A stretch of 64,000 bases of DNA. Origin: JAKZVK01 sp965248255 (GTDB lineage Bacteria > Acidobacteriota > Terriglobia > Bryobacterales > UBA6623). The stretch is from NCBI GenBank assembly GCA_965248255.1, contig CBDFIW010000002.1:558001-622000 (forward strand), given 5' to 3'. Numbering within the stretch: position 1 is the stretch's first letter; each line of letters starts with the position of its first letter. Below, one piece after another: positions 18,255 through 27,104 of the stretch. The position numbers and the translations under genes were made by a program. The notes under the pieces were generated by a model. It ran no database searches and was not told where the DNA came from. It saw only the letters and a program-made list of their open reading frames with translations.

Positions 18255-18585
18255 GTTTGGCAATCGAGCCGACATCGGTTTGTGGCTCAATGACCACGTT
18301 GGACCCAGGGAGACGATTTTTTTGGAGCCGGTGGGCTATATCGGCTACTACAGCAACGGTAACATGCTCGATTATCCCGGTATCGTGAGCCCCGCCGTGG
18401 CGCGAATCAGCGGTTCCCACAGCATGGAAGAAGCCATTGAATCACTCGAGCCCGACTGGCTGGTTCTGCGGCCGGACGAAGTGTCCAATCCGCAAGGGGC
18501 GGAAGAGGTCTATCGCCAATACCGCCTCGAAAAACCTTCGACGTCCGGCGGGAGCTGGACGACCACAATCTCTTTCCAGGGCTGA
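18094..18585 (+). pseudogene. Membrane glycosyltransferase-like protein, C-terminal part
   Basis: This frame picks up immediately after the frameshift at about 18090. It carries a last membrane helix (LGFHGLVAASMLYLFVAG) and the soluble tail with GLWLNDHVGPRETIFLEPVG, IGYYS, DYPGIVSP and PDWLVLRPDE. These features are normal for the C-terminus of this membrane protein group. The start codon here (GTG) is incidental. A single-base change in the C run would rejoin both parts into a protein of about 507 residues. Confidence 0.72.
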
Positions 18586-18587
18586 CC

Positions 18588-18612
18588 AGGAATTTGGAGA
18601 GCTCCAATTCCT
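18588..18612 (+). terminator. Hairpin after the glycosyltransferase gene
   Basis: AGGAATTTGGAG and CTCCAATTCCT form a near-perfect hairpin (one bulged base) with a two-base loop, starting 3 bases after the stop codon at 18585. There is no T-run after it, so intrinsic terminator function is uncertain. The following 240 bases up to the MFS gene contain no convincing gene. Confidence 0.4.
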
Positions 18613-18854
18613 GCCGGGGCGAGCCTATCTGGTTCTCGATGCTACGTTTCTGATCTACAAGCGTCGCGAAGACGCAAGCCTGAAGACCACTCCTTTTGAA
18701 TCCTCCGGAAGTAGCGCGCTCGGCCAGGCTTGTACAGTTGTCCTCCACGGAGGACTATGACGTACCGACGCGCCCGCAGGAAGCGGCTCCGCTCGAAATT
18801 CACGATCCGCGTGCCGCGAGAGCGAGACTCTGGCCGCTCTTGCGCTCGGCTATC

Positions 18855-20138
18855 ATGAAGAACTCCCAGGGTTGGTCTGCTGGGTGCACTGCCGAGAAAT
18901 CCCCTGTGATCCAGGAAACGGTTGACCCCGAAGTCGTCGCCCGACCGACGGTCGTAGCTTCGACCGCGAAACCCGCGGCGCTGTTGACCTCGTCGTTGGT
19001 GGTCCTCTGTTTAGCGCACTTCGCTGTCGATTTCTACGCCAGCGCGATTTCGACGCTGCAACCGGTGCTGGTGGAGCGCTACAGCTTGACACTCACGCAG
19101 GTGGGTACGTTGGGCGGCGTCTTCATGCTGGCTTCGGCCGTCATGCAGCTTCTCTTCGGGATGGTGTCGGACCGTCTGCATTCGCGGCTGTTTGTCATTC
19201 TTGGTGTTCTTGCAACCGGCGTTTTCCTCTCGAACTTGGGGCTGGCGATCGGGTTCAAGACACTGCTGTTGATCGCGTTTCTGGGCGGGCTGGGCGTCGC
19301 CTCCTTTCACCCGCAGAGCACGTCGCAGGTCACGATGCAGGCGGGTCCGCGTCGCGGGGCGGCGGTCGCGACCTTTATTACGTCGGGCATGATCGGGCTA
19401 TCGACGGGCCCCATCTATTTTTCGACGCTCGCCGATCGGTTGGGCCTGGGTTCGATGTCGGTCGCGGCGGTCCCGGCGTTGGTGGTCGCGGCGTTTCTCG
19501 CCTGGCGAATGCCGCCGCTGTCGGCCTCGGACAGCCAGATCAAGCGTTCGCTCGAATGGGGGCCGTTCCGCCGGCACTGGAAGCCGCTGCTGCTGCACTA
19601 CGTGTTGGTCGTGTTGCGGTCGATCGTACACCTTGGCATCGGGCAGTTCTTGACTGTGTATCTCTACACGCAGCGGGGGCTTTCGCTGCGCCAGGCGAGC
19701 TTGTGGCTGACCGTCTTCTTCGTCAGCTCGGCGGCGGCGGCCCTGGTGGGAGGGAACCTCTCGGACCGTATCGGCGGGCGGCGCGTCGTGCTGTTTTCGA
19801 TGCTGGCCTCCGGCCCGTTTCTCGGGCTTTTTCTGGGCACGACCGGCTGGCTGTCGATGGCGTGCCTCTTTGTCGGAGCCTTCATCTTGCTGCTTTCCAA
19901 CCCGGTCATCATCTTGATGGCGCAAGACCTTGTGCCCTCCCAAGCCGGAACGGCCAGCGCCATGATGATGGGCTTCGGCTGGGGTGTCGCCGGGATTACG
20001 TTCATTCCCCTGATCGGCTGGATCGGCGACCGCGCCGGCTTGGAGGCCGTGCTCGCCGGGGTGTTCGCGCTGCCGTTGTTGGGCTTCCTGCTAGCGCTGA
20101 AACTGCCGCGGGAGGCGACACCCGCGCTAGCAGGCTAG
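18855..20138 (+). CDS. MFS transporter, fosmidomycin-resistance (Fsr) type
   Basis: A 427-residue major facilitator with about 12 membrane helices. The first helices contain LCLAHFAVDFYASAISTLQP and LVERYSLTLTQVGTL, which are typical of Fsr-type exporters. The loop motif FGMVSDRLHSR matches the MFS GxxxDRxGRR signature, and a second copy appears as GGNLSDRIGGRRVV. Members export drugs or metabolites by proton antiport; the real substrate is unknown. The ATG at 18855 was chosen because the extra upstream residues are not membrane-like, leaving about 38 cytoplasmic residues before helix 1. It stands alone, 145 bases before a small membrane gene. Confidence 0.85.
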   Translation: MKNSQGWSAGCTAEKSPVIQETVDPEVVARPTVVASTAKPAALLTSSLVVLCLAHFAVDFYASAISTLQPVLVERYSLTLTQVGTLGGVFMLASAVMQLLFGMVSDRLHSRLFVILGVLATGVFLSNLGLAIGFKTLLLIAFLGGLGVASFHPQSTSQVTMQAGPRRGAAVATFITSGMIGLSTGPIYFSTLADRLGLGSMSVAAVPALVVAAFLAWRMPPLSASDSQIKRSLEWGPFRRHWKPLLLHYVLVVLRSIVHLGIGQFLTVYLYTQRGLSLRQASLWLTVFFVSSAAAALVGGNLSDRIGGRRVVLFSMLASGPFLGLFLGTTGWLSMACLFVGAFILLLSNPVIILMAQDLVPSQAGTASAMMMGFGWGVAGITFIPLIGWIGDRAGLEAVLAGVFALPLLGFLLALKLPREATPALAG

Positions 20139-20283
20139 TGGTCTGTTGGGCAGATCTTCTCAACGAACCACGCGGAGCGCGGCAGCCAGGATCACGCCTG
20201 CAATGTTGGAAAGCGGGATCACCGATCGCGTGTGGACCATCGAAGTACTCATCGCGTAGACTCTCTATCCAAAGGAGTACATC

Positions 20284-20490
20284 ATGTCAATGCTCACAAG
20301 AACAGCGGTGCTGTGGGTCACATCCATAATGATTGCGTGGCCCATCCTCGATGGTTGCTGGCGTGGCTTCCTGGGTGACCCGGGCTGGCGGAACGATGCC
20401 GTACTTCATTCAGTCACCATCAGCCTCGGGGCTGGTCTCTTCTTTGTGCTCCCGGTTGTGATTCAGCGCCTCAAGCCGTCTCCACACTAA
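20284..20490 (+). CDS. Small membrane protein of unknown function
   Basis: A 68-residue protein with a strong AAAGGAG ribosome binding site 6-7 bases before its ATG, which makes it more credible than its length suggests. It has two hydrophobic segments, TAVLWVTSIMIAWPIL (about 7-22) and ISLGAGLFFVLPVVI (about 46-60), separated by a short polar loop with WRNDAVLHS. No family was recognised. It lies between the MFS gene and the DUF1549/DUF1553 gene on the same strand, but the gaps suggest its own promoter. Confidence 0.6.
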   Translation: MSMLTRTAVLWVTSIMIAWPILDGCWRGFLGDPGWRNDAVLHSVTISLGAGLFFVLPVVIQRLKPSPH

Positions 20491-20508
20491 AGCCCCACTA
20501 CCAGCTTG

Positions 20509-20545
20509 ACCAGCTTGCGCATTGACAACCAGCTTGCGCATTGAC
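20509..20545. repeat. Short tandem direct repeat
   Basis: Two copies of ACCAGCTTGCGCATTGAC with a 19-base period, preceded by a partial copy (ACCAGCTTGACC). It lies in the 110-base gap before the DUF1549 gene. Function unknown; it may be replication slippage or a binding site. Confidence 0.6.
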
Positions 20546-20600
20546 AGCGCTAACCAGCTGCCTTACCATACGCCTAGGGAAGTTTGCCCTGGAGGGCGCC

Positions 20601-22445
20601 ATGAAGCGACTTCTGCTCGCCATCTTGCTGGCCGGTCTCTTCCTGCCGGCTGTTGCCCAGAAGACTCAGAAGCCCCAGCGGGCACGGCCCGAGGTCCTTC
20701 CGCCGGAGAAGTTTTCCGAAGTTCACGGCGAGCTGTTCAACCGGCCCGAGTCGACCGACGCCGCCGAGCTGACCGACCGTATCGCGGGCTCGCTTCCGTT
20801 CGACGCCGCCCCGGGCGAAGTCCCACGCCGCAACTTCATTGACGAACACATCTTCTCGAAGATGCAGCAGGACGGCGTGCCACACGCGCCGCTGGCCGGC
20901 GACATCGAGTTCCTGCGCCGGGTGACCCTTGACCTGACCGGTCGCATCCCTTCGCGTAGCGACGTCCGTGAGTTTCTCGCCAACACAGACTCCGCCAAGC
21001 GCGACAAGCTGATCGAGCGGCTGCTCGACAGCGAGGCCTACGTCGACAGATGGGCCTACTACCTCATGGACCTGTTCCGTGCTAACGGCAAAATGGGCCG
21101 CGGCCGCGACCTTTTCCACTACTGGATGAAGCAGAACCTGCGCGCCGACCGTCCGTTCGACGAAGTCGCGCGTGACATCATCTCGTCTTCGGCCAAGAGC
21201 AACCACGTCGTCGCGGCGTCGAACGTAATCGCCCGCGAACACATTCAGGGCGCGCCGCAGCCCAAGGACGGCGACGACCTCAGCATGGTCCATCAGCTCG
21301 ACACGCATGACGAGTTGGTCATCCATTATTCTAAGGCGTTCCTGGGTATCAACTTCTCGTGCGTCTCGTGCCACGACGGCCAAGGACATCTCGAAAAGGT
21401 CAACCTCTTCCTCAGCGGCAAGACGCGCGCTGAGTTCTTCCAGTACTCCTCGTTCCTCGGCCGCAGCCGCTACCTGATGTATTGGGAGGACGGCAAGCCG
21501 CAGTCGGGAGAGTTCCTGATCGACGACGGCAACCCCGGGTACGACACCGAGGGGCACAGCATGGTGCGTACACCGCGTCTGGGCGGGCCAAGCGATCCGG
21601 CGTTCATTCTGACCGGCGAGCAGCCTCGGCCCGGCGAGGAGCCCCGCGACGCCCTGGCGCGCATGTTGCCCGCCCACCCGCAGTTCGGCCGGGCGATGGC
21701 GAACCGCTTCTGGGCGAAACTGATGGGCTTTGGCATTGTTGAGCCCGCCGACGAGTTCGATCTGGCCCGGCTCGACCCCGCCAACGTGCCCGCAGGCTGG
21801 CAGCTGCAAGCGTCGCACCCCGAGTTGCTCGAAGCGCTCGCCGCGGACTTCCGCGAGAACCGCCACAGCCTGAAGCGCCTGATGCGGACGATTACCCGCT
21901 CAAACGCCTACCAGCTTTCGGCGCGTTTTCCGGGCGAGTGGAGGGAGTCCTACGCAACCTACTTCGCGCGTAAGTTCGTCCGGCGACTGAGCGCTGAAGA
22001 ACTGCACGACGCGATCGCGCTAGCAACGGACCGTCCCGGTGAGTTCAAGGCCGGCGACGAGAAGGTCGGCATGGCGATGCGGCTGGCCGGCCCCTCAGGC
22101 GACCGCGACACCCGCACACTGTTGAAGACCTTCGGCCAATCCGACCGCAATACCCCGCCGCGCACCGTGGCCGGATCGCTGCTGCACCCGCTGGCGCTGA
22201 TGCAATCGCCTGTTGTCACCGAACGCGTGCTGGCGACCGACGACAGCCGCATCAAGAACCTGCTCGATACTTACTCCGACAACAAGAAGGTCGTGGACGA
22301 GATGTTCCTCGGCACCCTCTCCCGCCCGCCCTCGGACGAAGAGAAGGAAGTCGCCCTCGCGACGCTGGCGGAGAATCGCACTGCCGGCGCCCAGAACCTG
22401 CAGTGGGCGCTGATCAACAGCGTCGAGTTTTTTTTCAACTACTAG
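20601..22445 (+). CDS. DUF1549/DUF1553 exported protein with a heme-type CxxCH motif
   Basis: A 614-residue protein with a signal peptide (KRLLLAILLAGLFLPAVAQ). The N-terminal DUF1549 region has IEFLRRVTLDLTGRIPSRSD and a DRWAYYLMDLFR segment. A single CVSCH motif at residues 254-258 is a possible c-type heme site. The C-terminal DUF1553 region has LPAHPQFGRAMANRFWAKLMG and ends with NLQWALINSVEFFFNY. Such proteins are abundant in Planctomycetes and Acidobacteria and usually pair with a DUF1501 gene; none is adjacent here. A periplasmic redox or polysaccharide-related role is only inferred. The ATG at 20601 gives the signal peptide. Confidence 0.88.
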   Translation: MKRLLLAILLAGLFLPAVAQKTQKPQRARPEVLPPEKFSEVHGELFNRPESTDAAELTDRIAGSLPFDAAPGEVPRRNFIDEHIFSKMQQDGVPHAPLAGDIEFLRRVTLDLTGRIPSRSDVREFLANTDSAKRDKLIERLLDSEAYVDRWAYYLMDLFRANGKMGRGRDLFHYWMKQNLRADRPFDEVARDIISSSAKSNHVVAASNVIAREHIQGAPQPKDGDDLSMVHQLDTHDELVIHYSKAFLGINFSCVSCHDGQGHLEKVNLFLSGKTRAEFFQYSSFLGRSRYLMYWEDGKPQSGEFLIDDGNPGYDTEGHSMVRTPRLGGPSDPAFILTGEQPRPGEEPRDALARMLPAHPQFGRAMANRFWAKLMGFGIVEPADEFDLARLDPANVPAGWQLQASHPELLEALAADFRENRHSLKRLMRTITRSNAYQLSARFPGEWRESYATYFARKFVRRLSAEELHDAIALATDRPGEFKAGDEKVGMAMRLAGPSGDRDTRTLLKTFGQSDRNTPPRTVAGSLLHPLALMQSPVVTERVLATDDSRIKNLLDTYSDNKKVVDEMFLGTLSRPPSDEEKEVALATLAENRTAGAQNLQWALINSVEFFFNY

Positions 22446-22511
22446 GCCTTGGGGTTGGCCATTAGCGGAGGAACCGGGAGTTCCTGTCGCCATCTACAAT
22501 AGTTGACAGCA

Positions 22512-22730
22512 GTGACACACTTACTCAAAGAAGCGTTCAAGGCCGCTTCGGACCTGTCCGAGAACGATCAAGATGTGTTGGCATCACGGGTGTTGCAGGA
22601 AATCGCCTGGGAGAAAAAGTGGGATGCAGCCCTTGCAGAGAAGCGTGCGGCGCTACGGAACCTCGTTCAGGAAGCTCGGGAGGACATCCGGGCGGGCCGG
22701 GTGCGAGAAATCAATCCTGACGACCTATGA
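22512..22730 (+). CDS. Antitoxin-like small protein
   Basis: A 72-residue acidic helical protein (THLLKEAFKAASDLSENDQD, then ASRVLQEIAWEKKWDAALAE) resembling small antitoxins paired with ParE/RelE toxins. I use GTG at 22512 because the family begins with a threonine and two leucines before an alanine-phenylalanine pair; TTG at 22503 is the alternative. It overlaps the toxin gene as ATGA. The antitoxin presumably neutralises the toxin and may repress the promoter; no operator was recognised. Confidence 0.75.
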   Translation: MTHLLKEAFKAASDLSENDQDVLASRVLQEIAWEKKWDAALAEKRAALRNLVQEAREDIRAGRVREINPDDL

Positions 22731-22987
22731 GGTCGTTAGCAACCGATCGGTTTTGGCGGCTGCTCAACGGTCTCCCCTTCTCCGTACGTCGTCAGGCTCG
22801 TGAGGCGTTTCGGCTGTTCACGCAAAACCCGTTCCACCCCAGCCTGCACTTCAAAAAGGTAAAGGGCGAGGACGACACTTGGTCAGCCCGGGTCGGAGTA
22901 GGCTATCGGGTGCTCGGGATCCGCGAGAAGGAGCGTGTGACCTGGTTCTGGATCGGTTCGCACGGTGACTACGACAAACTGGTATGA
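22727..22987 (+). CDS. RelE/ParE-superfamily toxin
   Basis: An 86-residue basic protein. The pattern FSVRRQAREAFRLFTQNPFHPSL, split here as FSVRRQAREA and FTQNPFHPSL, then WSARVGVGYRVLGIRE and VTWFWIGSHGDYDKL, is typical of the RelE/ParE fold: a helical hairpin and a beta sheet carrying an R...YR motif and a terminal H-x-x-Y-D-K. RelE relatives cleave mRNA at the ribosome and ParE relatives poison gyrase; sequence alone does not separate them here. It is downstream of its antitoxin with a four-base overlap. Confidence 0.8.
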   Translation: MRSLATDRFWRLLNGLPFSVRRQAREAFRLFTQNPFHPSLHFKKVKGEDDTWSARVGVGYRVLGIREKERVTWFWIGSHGDYDKLV

Positions 22988-23110
22988 CGTCCGCATCTCG
23001 TCGCTTCATGAGCAACCGGCGAACCTCCTATCGGAAGCGGCCCAGACCGACGTGAGCTGGTACGCGGATCACGGCGAAACCAGCCCGGCGCCTGATGCAT
23101 GTCCTGGAGT

Positions 23111-24082
23111 ATGAGAGTCTTTCTCGCGGGCGCCACCGGCGCCATCGGGCGCTGCTTGTTACCTCGTCTCGTCGACGACGGGCACGAGGTGACGGCGATG
23201 ACGCATTCGCCGGATCGCGCGGATTGGATCCGCTCGCACGGAGCACAGCCGGCGGTGTGCGACATCTTCAACAAGCAGGAACTTCGCAGGGCCGTGCAAG
23301 CAGCCCAACCCGAAGTCGTCATCCACCAGTTGACCCGGATCCCCGCGCGGATCAACCCTCGCTACGTCGCCCGAGACATGGCCGAGACGAACCGGCTGCG
23401 GACGGAGGGCACGTTCGCTCTAATTGAGGCCGCGCAAGCCGCCCACGCACGGCGCTTCGTCGCCCAGAGTGTCGCCTTCTTCTACAGCCCCAACGGAGCG
23501 TCCCCGGCCACCGAAGACGACCCCCTCGACTCCACGATTCCCGGCGCGGGCGAGATGGTCGACGCGCTAAAAGTGCATGAACACGTGGTGCTGGGCGCCC
23601 CCGGCATGGAGCCCTTTATCCTGCGTTACGGTCAGTTTTATGGGCCCGGGACCTTCTACGCCGACGATGGGAGCTTCACCGACGACGTCAGAAAGCGGCG
23701 CGTTCCTCTGGTTGGCGAGGGCGGAGGCGTGTTTTCCTTCGTGCACGGCGACGACGCAGCCGCGGCGACTGCCTTGGCCGTCACCAGCACCAAACCCGGC
23801 ATCTACAACATCGTCGACGACGAGCCTGTGCGAGTGGCGGCGTGGTTGCCCGACTACGCTCGGTTGCTCAACGCCCCCGCCCCGTTCAGGGTGCCGGAAT
23901 TTGTCGCCCGACTCGCCGCCGGCCCCTACGGCCGCTTCGTCATGACCCGGCAACGCGGCGCTTCGAATCACAAGGCCAGGCAAGACCTCGGTTGGAGCCC
24001 GCGCTTTCCAAGTTGGAAAGATGGCTTTCAACAACGTGCAGAAAGGCCGGGAAGTACGGACGTCCCATCCCGCGCCGCCTGA
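23111..24082 (+). CDS. NAD-dependent epimerase/dehydratase-like protein
   Basis: A 323-residue extended SDR-fold protein with the NAD motif GATGAIGRCLLPRL at its N-terminus and RFVAQSVAFFYSP in the central region. The catalytic YxxxK of classical SDRs is not apparent: the corresponding segment reads EMVDALKVHE, retaining a lysine but no tyrosine. This is common in an atypical SDR subgroup of uncertain activity. FSFVHGDDAAAATALAV and YNIVDDEPV are typical later motifs. It is a lone plus-strand gene convergent with the aldo/keto reductase. Confidence 0.8.
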   Translation: MRVFLAGATGAIGRCLLPRLVDDGHEVTAMTHSPDRADWIRSHGAQPAVCDIFNKQELRRAVQAAQPEVVIHQLTRIPARINPRYVARDMAETNRLRTEGTFALIEAAQAAHARRFVAQSVAFFYSPNGASPATEDDPLDSTIPGAGEMVDALKVHEHVVLGAPGMEPFILRYGQFYGPGTFYADDGSFTDDVRKRRVPLVGEGGGVFSFVHGDDAAAATALAVTSTKPGIYNIVDDEPVRVAAWLPDYARLLNAPAPFRVPEFVARLAAGPYGRFVMTRQRGASNHKARQDLGWSPRFPSWKDGFQQRAERPGSTDVPSRAA

Positions 24083-24100
24083 ATCGAATCGCCAACGAGA

Positions 24101-25066
24101 TTAGTCGCCAACATAGCGAGGCCGGCCGGCCACCCGGACCGATTGATCCTTCTTCCATGGCTCGAGCGCGGCGAAATCGACTCCGTTGTATCGCTTCCTC
24201 AACGTACTCATTTGGTCCGAACTGAGCTTCTGATGGCTGACGGCCAAGCGCACATCCGCCTCCACCTGTTCGACGGTCGTGCACCCGAGGATGGCCGTTG
24301 AGATCGGGAGCGGCCAAGCGTAATTCAGGCAGTCGTCGAGCGAAGCGACTTTGTTCTCCAGCAGTCTTCCCGCGCCGGTTGTTTTCATGGCGATCACGCC
24401 CATCCCCTTCTCCTTCGCCAGGGGCAACGTGGTGCGCTCGAAGCTCAACTCGTGGTTGGCGCCGTCGGTCACGCTGAGCGGAATGAGGACCGTGTCGAAG
24501 TCGTACATGCCGATTGCCTTGGCCAGGACGCGGGGGTCCATGTGGCCTGTGACGCCAACGTTCCGGATCTTACCTGCCTTCTTCGCCGCCACGATCATCT
24601 CCATCAAGCCCCGCGGGCCGAAGATGAAATCGAGGTCCTCCTCGTGCATGACGTTGTGGACCTGGTAGAGGTCGAGATGGTCCGTCTTCATGTTCGAGAG
24701 GCTTTGGTTGAGATCAAGCTCGGCGTGCGCGCGCGTGCGGTGGCGGGTCTTGGTGCCAAGGTAGATCTTGTCGCGCACGTCGGCCAGGGCCAACCCGTAG
24801 CGTTTCTGGCTGATGCCGTAGGCACCGGCGGCAGCCGTGTCGAAGTAGTTGATGCCAAGGTCGTAACAACGGCGGATGGTGTCAAGCGCCTGCTTTTCGT
24901 CGCGCAGATTGCCGGTCCGCGCGCCGCCCAGTCCGATGATCGACACCTCGAGCCCGGTCTTACCGAGCGTCCGCCTCGGAATCTCGCCTAGACTCCTGCC
25001 CGATGCCACCCCTGCCGCGAGCCCGGCTGCGGCTGCCTTCACGAATTCGCGTCTACTTCTCGCCAT
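24101..25066 (-). CDS. Tat-exported aldo/keto reductase
   Basis: A 321-residue protein. The N-terminus SRREFVKAAAAGLAAGVASG is a twin-arginine signal, so export to the periplasm as a folded cofactor-bearing enzyme is likely. The AKR barrel starts at RRTLGKTGLEVSIIGLG. The tetrad region includes D and Y in NYFDTAAAGAYG, K in GTKTRH and H in YQVHNV. AILGCTTVEQV near the end matches the NADP phosphate-binding segment. Members of this Tat-linked group are common in Acidobacteria; the substrate is unknown. It is divergent from aroB. Confidence 0.87.
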   Translation of the reverse strand: MARSRREFVKAAAAGLAAGVASGRSLGEIPRRTLGKTGLEVSIIGLGGARTGNLRDEKQALDTIRRCYDLGINYFDTAAAGAYGISQKRYGLALADVRDKIYLGTKTRHRTRAHAELDLNQSLSNMKTDHLDLYQVHNVMHEEDLDFIFGPRGLMEMIVAAKKAGKIRNVGVTGHMDPRVLAKAIGMYDFDTVLIPLSVTDGANHELSFERTTLPLAKEKGMGVIAMKTTGAGRLLENKVASLDDCLNYAWPLPISTAILGCTTVEQVEADVRLAVSHQKLSSDQMSTLRKRYNGVDFAALEPWKKDQSVRVAGRPRYVGD

Positions 25067-25148
25067 GGTTTCACTCCATCATCTGACTCCTCCATTAGAC
25101 CGCAAAACCAGAGACGGCCCAACCGGGACGCCATGGTACAACAGGGGC

Positions 25149-26288
25149 ATGAAGCGGGTTCCGGTCAAAACTACCCACGCTTCCTGCGAAGTGGTGATCG
25201 AACGCGGAGCCGTCGAGCGGGCCGCTTCACACTTCGAAGCCGTGGTCGCCGGGCAGCGCCTGTTCATCGTGGCCGACCGCGAGGCGTGGCGACACCAAGG
25301 GTCCCGGCTTGACAGGGGTCTCAGCGGCCACCATTACACCCTCCTCGAACTCGAACCCGGCGAGCAGAACAAGCGTCTGGCACAAATCGAAACGCTGGCC
25401 GACCAGATGTACGCCGCCGGCGCCGACCGCAAAGCGTGCGTCGTGGCCTTCGGCGGAGGCATCGCCGGCGACATCGGCGGATTCCTCGCCGCCGCGTACA
25501 TGCGCGGGATCGACGTCATCCAAGTGCCCACCACGTTGCTGGCCCAAGTGGACGCCTCGATCGGCGGCAAGACCGGCGTCAACCTGGCTGAGGGGAAAAA
25601 CCTCGTCGGCGCGTTTCACCAACCACGGCTCGTACTGATCGACCCCGAAACGCTCGACACGCTTCCGGAGCGCGAATACCGCGCCGGCCTCTTCGAAGTG
25701 ATCAAGACCGGCATCATCTGGAGCCGCGATCTGTTCAACCTGCTCGCCGAGCGCCGCGGCGACATCCTGGCCCGCGACCCCGACGTGCTGGAGACGATCA
25801 TCACTGAATCGGTCGCCATCAAGGCCGAGGTGGTCGGGCGGGACGAGCGCGAGGGCGATCTGCGCCGCATTCTCAACTACGGCCACACGTTGGGCCACGC
25901 GCTCGAGGCCGAGACCGAGTACCGCTGCCTGCTTCACGGTGAAGCCGTTGCCTACGGGATGATCGCCGCCGCCTACCTCGCCGAATCCACCGGCATGCTG
26001 GCTGCCGAGGAGCGTGCGCGGATCGAGCGTGTCGTCCTGGGCTACGGCCCGATTCCCGGCCTCGAGGGGGTTGCCGTGGCGCGCCTGGTCGAGCGTCTGG
26101 GTGGCGACAAGAAGACCATCGCCGGCCGTATCCACTTTGTCCTCCCAACCGAGATCGGCGTCGTCAAGGTCGTCAGCGACATCGACCGCAGCCTGATTCG
26201 CGAGGCGGCCGAGGCCGGACTCGAAGTCTGCGCGGCGGGCGTGGCGGACGTGAGCCCTCCGGTGCAGGCGACCGTCACGAACCGATGA
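25149..26288 (+). CDS. aroB: 3-dehydroquinate synthase
   Basis: A 379-residue NAD- and zinc-dependent synthase converting DAHP to 3-dehydroquinate, step two of the shikimate pathway. Diagnostic stretches are AFGGGIAGDIGGFLAAAYMR, the substrate loop VPTTLLAQVDASIGGKTGVN, and zinc-ligand regions FEVIKTGI, NYGHTLGHALEAE and LLHGEAVAYGM. The ATG at 25149 matches the family start; the longer open frame is shadow. It overlaps the menaquinone/ubiquinone-type methyltransferase gene by four bases (ATGA), forming an aromatic/quinone unit. Confidence 0.95.
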   Translation: MKRVPVKTTHASCEVVIERGAVERAASHFEAVVAGQRLFIVADREAWRHQGSRLDRGLSGHHYTLLELEPGEQNKRLAQIETLADQMYAAGADRKACVVAFGGGIAGDIGGFLAAAYMRGIDVIQVPTTLLAQVDASIGGKTGVNLAEGKNLVGAFHQPRLVLIDPETLDTLPEREYRAGLFEVIKTGIIWSRDLFNLLAERRGDILARDPDVLETIITESVAIKAEVVGRDEREGDLRRILNYGHTLGHALEAETEYRCLLHGEAVAYGMIAAAYLAESTGMLAAEERARIERVVLGYGPIPGLEGVAVARLVERLGGDKKTIAGRIHFVLPTEIGVVKVVSDIDRSLIREAAEAGLEVCAAGVADVSPPVQATVTNR

Positions 26289-27091
26289 CCTACCGACCCA
26301 TGACTGCCGGCCCTGTGATTGCGAGCCCCGGGATAAGCGGCGCGGCCCCGGCAGGCGTCGAACCCGGCAACGAAACGGAAGTAGCCCGCAACATCCGTGA
26401 GATGTTCGGGCGCATTGCCCCGCGCTATGACCTGCTGAACCGCTTGCTCTCCATGCGCATCGACCAGCGTTGGCGTCGCACGCTGGTGCGTCGCGTAGGG
26501 CCGTACCTCGAGCGACCCGAGTCTCGCGTGCTGGACCTTTGTTGCGGCACGGGCGATTTGGTGCTCGCGCTCGAAGCCGAGAAGCAGCGGCGCTGCGGTG
26601 CGGCCGCGACGCCCGTCCTCGGCGCTGATTTCTGCCGGCCCATGCTCGCCGAAGCCGGCCGCAAACTGCGCGCGCGGGACCAAGGCAACGAATTGATCGA
26701 GGCCGACGCCCTACATTGTCCTCTGCCCGACGGGATGATCGATCTGATCACCATCGCCTGGGGCTTTCGCAATCTAGCGAGTTACGACCGTGGCCTGCGG
26801 GAAATGCATCGTCTCCTCGCAACGGGCGGCTGCCTAGCGATCCTCGAGTTCTCACAGCCCACCAACCTTATCTGGGGACGCCTGTTCGGCTGCTACTTCC
26901 GCCACATCCTGCCGCGCATCGGGAACATACTGTCGGGCTCCGGCAGCGCCTACTCCTATCTCCACAACTCAGTGCGGGAATTCCTGACCCCGGCGGAATT
27001 GACGGATCTTGCCGAGGGTTGCGGCTTTCATCATGTCGAGCCGGTGTCACTTACCGGCGGCGTTTCCACGCTGCATCTCTGTTACAAGTGA
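26285..27091 (+). CDS. ubiE: Demethylmenaquinone/ubiquinone C-methyltransferase (UbiE/MenG)
   Basis: A 268-residue SAM-dependent methyltransferase. It has the family start pattern REMFGRIAPRYDLLNRLLSM, the SAM motif VLDLCCGTGDLVL, ADALHCPLPDGMIDLITIAW and the signature GFRNLASYDRGLREMHRLL. It methylates the quinone ring in menaquinone (or ubiquinone) synthesis; menaquinone is more likely if the host is an acidobacterium, which is an inference. About 40 N-terminal residues before the domain are unusual and low-complexity. Coupled to aroB by ATGA. Confidence 0.92.
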   Translation: MTYRPMTAGPVIASPGISGAAPAGVEPGNETEVARNIREMFGRIAPRYDLLNRLLSMRIDQRWRRTLVRRVGPYLERPESRVLDLCCGTGDLVLALEAEKQRRCGAAATPVLGADFCRPMLAEAGRKLRARDQGNELIEADALHCPLPDGMIDLITIAWGFRNLASYDRGLREMHRLLATGGCLAILEFSQPTNLIWGRLFGCYFRHILPRIGNILSGSGSAYSYLHNSVREFLTPAELTDLAEGCGFHHVEPVSLTGGVSTLHLCYK

Positions 27092-27104
27092 GCACGGGGG
27101 ACCG

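Noticed and set aside
20574..21866. A 430-codon minus-strand frame opposite the DUF1549 gene
   Set aside because: It mirrors the plus-strand gene, lacks family motifs and arises from GC-rich codon bias.
25227..26135. A 302-codon minus-strand frame opposite aroB
   Set aside because: aroB is unambiguous on the plus strand; this frame has no recognisable features.
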